From: Liolophura sinensis
Lineage: Eukaryota > Mollusca > Polyplacophora > Chitonida > Chitonidae
Reading direction: 5' to 3'
Length of the DNA: 64,000 nucleotides
Assembly (NCBI RefSeq): GCF_032854445.1
Contig: NC_088295.1
Location: forward strand, 77,838,028 to 77,902,027
Numbering within the stretch: the stretch's first letter is position 1; every line of letters begins with the position of its first letter. Both the position numbers and the translations under genes were made by a program. The notes under the pieces are model-generated. The model searched no databases and was not told the DNA's origin. It saw only the letters and a program-made list of their open reading frames with translations. Positions 44,739 through 64,000 of this stretch are shown in pieces.

Positions 44739-45617
44739 TTGTGACGAAGGACTGAACGTGAGAATGTTGAAGTGTTTCTACTGAAAGTAGAGTAAAGCGT
44801 ACTGTGAAACTGCAAATCATGCGGTGCCGTTCTTGACGGCAAAAAGAACGGCAGGCCCTAGTTGCTATGTAGTATCATATCTCTCTTGGTCGAGTTAATT
44901 TTGAAATCGGGTCATCAAAACGGTTTATTCCATTATGCCTATGTTGCCCTTCCTATGGTCCGGCGCAATGTAAGGCTGTAACACATACGAGACGAGACAA
45001 ATTATTTAGATGGCACAGAACTTTTAATGGAAGATGGCGGATAACCAGTCTCATCCTCCCAATCAACCAATCAGAACGATCGTTTTATTCAGCGTCAACG
45101 CACATGTTGGGAATTCCCCTCCTGTGTAACACTGAAGAGTTGTCCCTTAGAACAACATGGCTAATTACCTACGATCGCTACACCTACGATTTGAAAAATT
45201 AGAATAGAAATGTCGAAGCAGAATGTAGGCATAAGTGGAATGGAGGGACAAGAGATTGGGGTTAACGCCCCAGGTGGCAAGTCACCTCTGGGATCAGTCA
45301 AGCATGGCACAAATTTAGATATTGATACAAATTGTATATTTATTTTTCTCAGACATAGGCATTATGATATAGTCCTAACAGAATTTCGAACTGATCAGAC
45401 TTTAATATAATTATGTTGTTAAAAACCCGAAGGACAGCATTCTGGACTCCGAGTCGGCATTCTCCACTAGGGAACGTGTGCCACAAAAAAAATCTTCCTT
45501 CAGTTGGTTGTATGTGTCCTCCATCCGTCTGTATTTCTTTCTCTTAAGTAGAGGAGCAGCACCGCCTTCTAACTGTAGAACTTTAACCTCATTGGGCGAA
45601 TTTTGGCACTAAAGGCA

Positions 45618-45853
45618 TTAGGAATTGGCGATCTTCATCTTATATTCTGAAGTTGGTCTCAGACTCTGCACCTTCCTCCATATGCTCTGGATGAAGTGAA
45701 AATAACACCCTTCCAAATGCGTTTCAGGGAAGCTTGCAAAGCAGCGTTTTGAGCGGCGATCTCAAAGTCAGGTTGTAAGGCTCTGGGATTCAAATGTGGA
45801 TCATGGGAAGCTGACAAGTCTCAAAGAATCTCAAACATTCGGATATACTTGGC
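45618..45853 (-). pseudogene. Decayed Mutator-like (MULE) transposase fragment
   Basis: Reading the minus strand, one frame gives YIRMFEIL, a stop, then NPRALQPDFEIAAQNAALQA. After a frame change the next gives GCYFHFIQSIWRKVQSL and SEYKMKIANS before a stop. This is the known order of the MULE transposase DDE region: a proline before DFExA, then GCxFHFxQxxWRKVQ. At least two stops and one frameshift show that it is dead. Related low-quality coding-like sequence may extend to about 45430. The terminal inverted repeats were not found. Confidence 0.62.
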
Positions 45854-46289
45854 CTGGGATTTTTTTTAATGAATGCAGATATTGTGGATAATAAATAAAT
45901 ACTACAACGGTATTTCTCATCAAAGTTATGTAAGTTTTAGATATTCACGAAAATGTTATGCTATATGATGCGTTCATTCAGCTAATTTATTCCATTACCA
46001 TTGCTATTGTGCTTTAAATGTTTTGAATTCACAATCGGTAAAAGAAATACCATCGAAACTTAAAAGGTACACATAGGAAGTCTCTGAGGTGCCACGCTGT
46101 CAACCTGCTGGTACGCAAGGCACCTTCAACGTGTATATAACATTGTCAGCAGTTTGTGAAGATAATGCATGGTGTGTGATCAAAGGCTAACCTACCTATA
46201 GCTGGTAGCAATTGTCAATAAACCGATGACGAAAGCAAAGATGTTGCGATTTACAATAGTCGATCGCCGAATAACAACGCCCAGTGTTC

Positions 46290-46402
46290 GTCACGTGACA
46301 TGACTTCATACATATAAGGTTGATTTTGAGGCCTTACATTAACCTCTTCCCGGTCTGAGCAAACACTACCATGGCATCGTTTGGATCCATCCTTGGTTCC
46401 TT
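46290..46402 (+). promoter_or_regulatory. Promoter-like block and possible first exon
   Basis: The E-box palindrome GTCACGTGAC (46290-46299) is followed by TATAAG (46313-46318), then CACTACCATGG at 46366-46376, a good Kozak start. The frame MASFGSILGSL ends at TT|GTGAGT (46402). This could be the start of the mosaic gene at 49620, but the phase does not match its first visible exon (two leftover bases here, one needed there), so an unseen exon or a different gene would be required. Confidence 0.25.
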
Positions 46403-49400
46403 GTGAGTATATGTAACTAAACAGTGCAATTACCATCTCTCCTTGAAGGCAGCTGAGACATATTAATGGTGAAAATGCAAGAAATCCAACCACCATCTAA
46501 GGTTTGCTAAAATTTTTTGTGATTTGCCAACTTGGAATTTATATACACTTTTCATCACGGAATATAGGGTCTATATATTTTTGTTGAAAATATATTCCAT
46601 TTTGTTTGTGGTAGCGTATTTCCACAATGTTTAATCATATCTATTGCATATAGACCTCTTCCTGCCATTTTTATAAGCACACATACCTATCTTGTAGGAG
46701 TTTATTTCCACATAAAATCATGTATTACTTTTTTAGTTTTCTTTCATGGTTTATATGGTAAAATTCATGTTAGATGTTGTATAGTAAACAATAAGGTTTT
46801 TTTGTTGTATTTTTTTGTTTGATTTTTTAGTGAAATGAAATGGAATAATTGGAAAAAAATCATGTATATTAAAGAGTCTCACTCCGAGCATTCCTAAATG
46901 AATGTTACACTAATGGTCGCATCAAATCGTCTGCAACAGAATAGACCTATATACATATATATATCCAAATGAAAATCCGTCGTTTTGAGCTGGAGGCAAA
47001 GTTTTTACTTAATGTCGCATATATATGACAGAATTACAGAAATCTGCAGCTGAGCAGCTACATTTTCCATTAGGAAAGTTTGTCTAGTATATAACTGGCG
47101 AGGTGGTTTGCTTTAATCCGGTGCAACCTTCATTCACTTGTTCATATTTTGTTTTTCGGTGTATTTACAAGTAACGGTTCCGGCCTGCACAGTTAATGTT
47201 TGTATAGGTTTTCATTAAGAAATGGTGAAACTTTATCTCGTGCTGGAATTAAACCAAGACTTTGCATTAAGGCTCCACAGTTTCACGTATTTGTAGAAAC
47301 AAAAGTGATCCACGTAAAATGTGCCTTGGTGGGACACTGGAGGCGTAGTTGGGCCAAAACATATATACATATATACAATGGATATATCATAATATGGATA
47401 TATGGATTTTATGGAACCGGGTATAAATATATACCCAAACATAGAATCAATGATTCTATCGATAGATCAATCATACTAGACCAATTAACGACAACTGTTG
47501 CAAATGAATAAGAATAAACCATACGATATTCCTGTGCCACAATTGTGTAAATGCACCGGCGCGCGTGCATATAACAAGTCATGCACAGTGGGCAGTGGTC
47601 TGTTTGTAGACAAGCGTTGCTGGGGATGACCAGTCGTTGAAAGGTTATTTACACGTGTTTCCCGTTTAATTGCGACAATCCATGGGAAGGAGAGGCTATA
47701 AATTTGTTATTGCTTTCCTTTTCACCGAGGATTGTCTTGGCGGTGACATATGTCTGCGGTGGCCTACCCGATCGATATAACAAACAATGGGTTCTCCACA
47801 CTCGCTCCGACCGGTTTAGCAACATCAAACAATACGTTGGGAAGTTTTAAAATCAGTTGATTCCCTCATTTCAACTTCATGGGATTATGCTACAGATTGA
47901 GAGAAAGCTATACAAAGAATGTAGAGCTTGGGGATGGGCGTGATATGTGGATAATCTCTGATTTCATGTTACAAAGGAGGGCCAAACAATTCATCGTGGT
48001 CGATAAGACTCACAATCCTTGCCACATATGACGTCAGCTGATTGTAAATAAGTAAAACCAGTCGTCGATTTAATCTGAAATCCTGTATAAAAGTGTATCT
48101 AACCTATGTTATCACGTGGCCTAGGTCAATCCATCGACCATAGCTGTAATTAATTAATGATGACATTTGAGTCACATCCTGAATATGTAAAATTACAATC
48201 ATGTCAACCGCCTATATGGCTTTATATATCGGGGACGACTTCGAATATATGCGTTTTTTTTTTTGTTTTTGTTTCTCTCTCTCTGACCATGTTCTATTTT
48301 CATGAATTCCTACTTGTCCAGAAACTGAATTCATCCCGCACAGAAAATAATACCAACCCGCCCCGAAATGAGTTCCGGACTCTGCACAGACAGTAATTTC
48401 AAAATTACAAAAAAAAAAATCAATCATTTGGTCAATCAATCAATCAAGTACAATTTGAATCAAAACAAAAGTAGAAACACCTGATAGCTTTTCAATCTAA
48501 ACGTTATCTTTTCGTATAAAACCGTCTATTTCTCATAGAAAAAAAAGATACAACAAAATGAAACAAAAACAATATAACCCATGAATGTACATGTATAAGA
48601 AGACTGGATCTTTCGTACACTTATGCCAAATGTTTTTCTGTTGTAGACATAACGGTGTGGACATGGATTCCAGAAGGTCACGTGCGGAGGCATATGGTCA
48701 TCATACATTCAGCTTGCATAAATGCAAGCTGGGGTGTGACGTTCACTTCGTTTTTACCTTTAGTCTCAAACTAAACAGTAAAATAACTTTTGTAAAACTA
48801 ATTTACGACAAAAACATACGACTTAAAATTTCGGTTACTTCATTTTGAAGTATATGTTCTGCTTCTATATACAGTTTTAAAACGCAAATTTCACCTTAAA
48901 AATGTTTGCTTTTCAGGCATAATTTTTAACTTAGTTTCAAAATGTTGATTTTATATGTAGTGTTCGTTTTGCAGCTGTAGGCCTATATGCACAAATATTC
49001 TTACGGTATATTATTTAATGTTGAAATCTTATCTCATTGACATTTTTTCCTCATATGCTATGCTTCTTACATGTTTAACTGTTTTCATTGTGAACTGATT
49101 TATAAATGCTCATGACTTGACCTATAAATGCTCATGACTTGACCTATAAATGCTCATGATTTGAACTATTCTTTTATTATTGATATTAAATGTATTATAT
49201 ATTGCGTAATATGTTATGAATATTTTGATGGACTGTTTTATAAATGGTGTGCACTTTTGGAGCAATGTGTGTGTGGATGAGTGAAAGAGAACCATACGTA
49301 AATGTACTCGTAATAATTTAGCGCGTGTACTGAAATTAGTCGAAAAGGACGATCGATGAAAAGCAGGTGAGTCAGTTTTATACTTCCGGTTTTGTTTTTT

Positions 49401-49619
49401 CAATCACTAAAAACGTACCGGTACCGATACATTTAATTAAATAGCAAGCAAATATATCGTTGGTTTCTAAAGGCAATCTTCCTGTATAAATTAAATATCG
49501 TATGATAAGGTTTAATATTTGTGATTGGAAAATAACACTTCTTTTATGCACAAGTAGTGCGCAAGCTTTTAACTTCTGATTTTAGACATAACTTCAGCAT
49601 TGGTCTATTTTTCATTCAG
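46403..49619. other. No recognised exon; presumed 5' flank or intron of the mosaic gene
   Basis: AT-rich sequence with short open frames of no recognisable family. At 49105-49165 a 22-bp unit (TAAATGCTCATGACTTGACC) is repeated three times. No convincing signal-peptide exon for the downstream gene was found here. Confidence 0.4.
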
Positions 49620-62458
<12,839 letters not shown>

Positions 62459-63251
62459 GTAAGTTCAAAGCTGTTAATTAAAATGCTCTTTGTCTACATT
62501 CTACAAGCTTATAATGGTTTCTACATTATGTTTTCATGAAAAAACCTGTTGGTATTTCTTTTAAAGGACAAGACAGCACCTGGCTAAAGTATATTTCAGT
62601 GGAAAGCAGGATACTCAGGCTTTCTAAAAAGTATCATACGTCATTATTTTAATGACATTTCGCTGAATAACATGTAGAATAAAATGACAATACTGCACAA
62701 ATGGGTTGTGTGAATCGAGGCAGCCATATTGAGAATTTTATCCAATCACACACGTTGCTATCAGATTGCTCGCCCTAAGCTGTGACGTAGCTAATACCCA
62801 TTCATTCCATGGAATGACATATGATAACACAGAACAAATGCACAAGACATCATTTTGAGATTGTTCACAATGATTTAATTTCGTGTAGCCGAACGACTAG
62901 TTCACAAAGTGTTGTGGGACAGGTCCGTATCGTCTGTATCATAAGCTCCCACCGCCACAGACTTAAAATTAGTTTATTTACAAGCCGTATAATATTCAAC
63001 AACAGTATCACAAATTCCATCAGACAGTAGTATACCATCTTGGCCCAAACTGCATTCATCTCCCCAAATTATTTTTTTGTATTTAGCTTTTAGTCAACAG
63101 TTTCTAAATAACAAAGATCACACTCACAGTCAGTGTAAAATTCATTAGCGATGCCAAAGGTTTATGGGAATAAAAAGACGATATCTCACCATGCAAAGCT
63201 TAAAGTGAATTTGTCTTATGATACAATTTTTTTTCTCTGAATTTATTACAG
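62459..63251. other. Intron or 3' flank of the mosaic gene
   Basis: AT-rich, no recognised exon. Short open frames on both strands at 62821-63059 resemble no family. The right window end (63395-64000) likewise shows nothing recognisable except a TGACGTCA at 63749-63756. Confidence 0.4.
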
Positions 63252-63394
63252 CTGAAGAATTTATATTCTGCTCCTTTGTCTTTCTCGCATACACGGGATG
63301 TTTTTTTTTCAGGTTTCTTTTTATAAAATACAGTAAAGTTATTGAAAGACAGTGTTTAAGCCGAGGTGCTTTCTCTGACATCTGCGAATATTAG
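63252..63394 (+). CDS. Candidate last exon of the mosaic gene, hydrophobic tail
   Basis: After the last certain exon (ending AAA C at 62458), a strong acceptor (a run of eight T, then CTCTGAATTTATTACAG) at 63251 gives a phase-compatible frame. It begins PEEFIFCSFVFLAYTGCFFF, continues with basic residues (RFLFIKYSKVIERQ) and stops with TAG at 63392-63394. If real, it would add a membrane-spanning segment after the lectin domain and make the protein membrane-bound. T-rich DNA easily makes such frames by chance, so this is tentative. Confidence 0.27.
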
Positions 63395-64000
63395 GTCAGC
63401 AGTGCTTTCATCTTAGAAGCCACTGCTGCAAAATTGAAGCATAAAATACAGTCAAGTGCCTCGATCAGCATAAGTGTTGTTTAGATTTATTTCCATTTGT
63501 TGCAGAACTGAGCATGAATCTAGGTTTACAACAATCCTATTGTAATTTTGTAAACATTTAATAGGGGTCACAAGCACAACCCCTTGGAATGCTATGACCT
63601 GAAGCTATTCAAATAGGGCCGCTGGAGTTCCTTGTAAATGATATAGTAGGCCTACTGTATCAACAGTTCAAGGAGTGGATTACTGCTAGGTTACTACTTA
63701 AGCTATTATACGGAAAATATCCTTGATGTTAAAGAGCTGGAGTAAATGTGACGTCACCTGGCTCTCGATAATGTAGACATGCTGATGCTGTGTCAAGACG
63801 AAGTTTCAGTTAAATTTTAGTGGGTTGAAAAAAGTCTAAAGAAATATTTAATGCCAGTTTAAGACGCTTTGATTGGTAATCCTTCATTGGACATAAAGAT
63901 TAGGTGCTGTCTTTCACTTTAATATAGAGGCAGGAGCAAAATTGTTGTTTTCTCATTTTGTTAATTTTGAAAGAGGTAAAGTTTTGGATTTAAATTGATC

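Overview
The window is animal nuclear DNA: spliced genes with GT-AG introns, AT-rich intergenic sequence, tRNA-derived SINEs, minisatellites and fold-back elements. Alternative oxidase in an animal genome, together with SINE types ending in AAAT or ACTC repeats, suggests a marine lophotrochozoan, most likely a mollusc. No species can be named from the sequence.

Three genes can be reconstructed exon by exon with consistent reading frames. (1) A convergent pair of alternative oxidase (AOX) genes fills the left end. Copy A (+, 19-2227) is cut by the window edge and shows its last five exons. Copy B (-, 11123-4924) is complete, with ten exons and 333 residues. Their five shared exons have the same boundaries and almost the same lengths, so they are old duplicates now lying tail to tail. 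(2) An FBXL20/FBXL2-type F-box and leucine-rich-repeat gene (+, 22482-37018) has 15 coding exons, 443 codons and a conserved C-terminal CIIL prenylation box. Its introns hold two large minisatellites; one is a 34-copy, 63-bp array with an accidental 716-codon open frame. (3) A secreted, mucin-like mosaic gene (+, 49620-62458 or beyond) encodes WxxW/CysD, EGF, VWD, C8, TIL, several EGF modules and a C-type lectin domain. Its 5' end was not found.

Between the genes, 11.1-22.4 kb is non-coding and rich in SINEs, a fold-back element and a strong hairpin. The stretch 37.0-49.6 kb holds the F-box 3' UTR, a few phase-compatible candidate exons of an unknown gene, a broken 65-70-bp tandem array, a decayed Mutator-like (MULE) transposase, a weak 7TM-like frame and a promoter-like block at 46.29-46.40 kb. 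At least eight repeat types recur, including an unnamed 200-bp family in three places and a fold-back family at 20.4 and 60.3 kb.

The three genes have no obvious shared pathway: mitochondrial respiration, ubiquitin-ligase substrate choice, and an extracellular or mucosal protein. This looks like ordinary animal gene order. The least familiar items are the domain order of the third gene, the structure of the 63-bp array and the unassigned exons at 37.8-39.3 kb.
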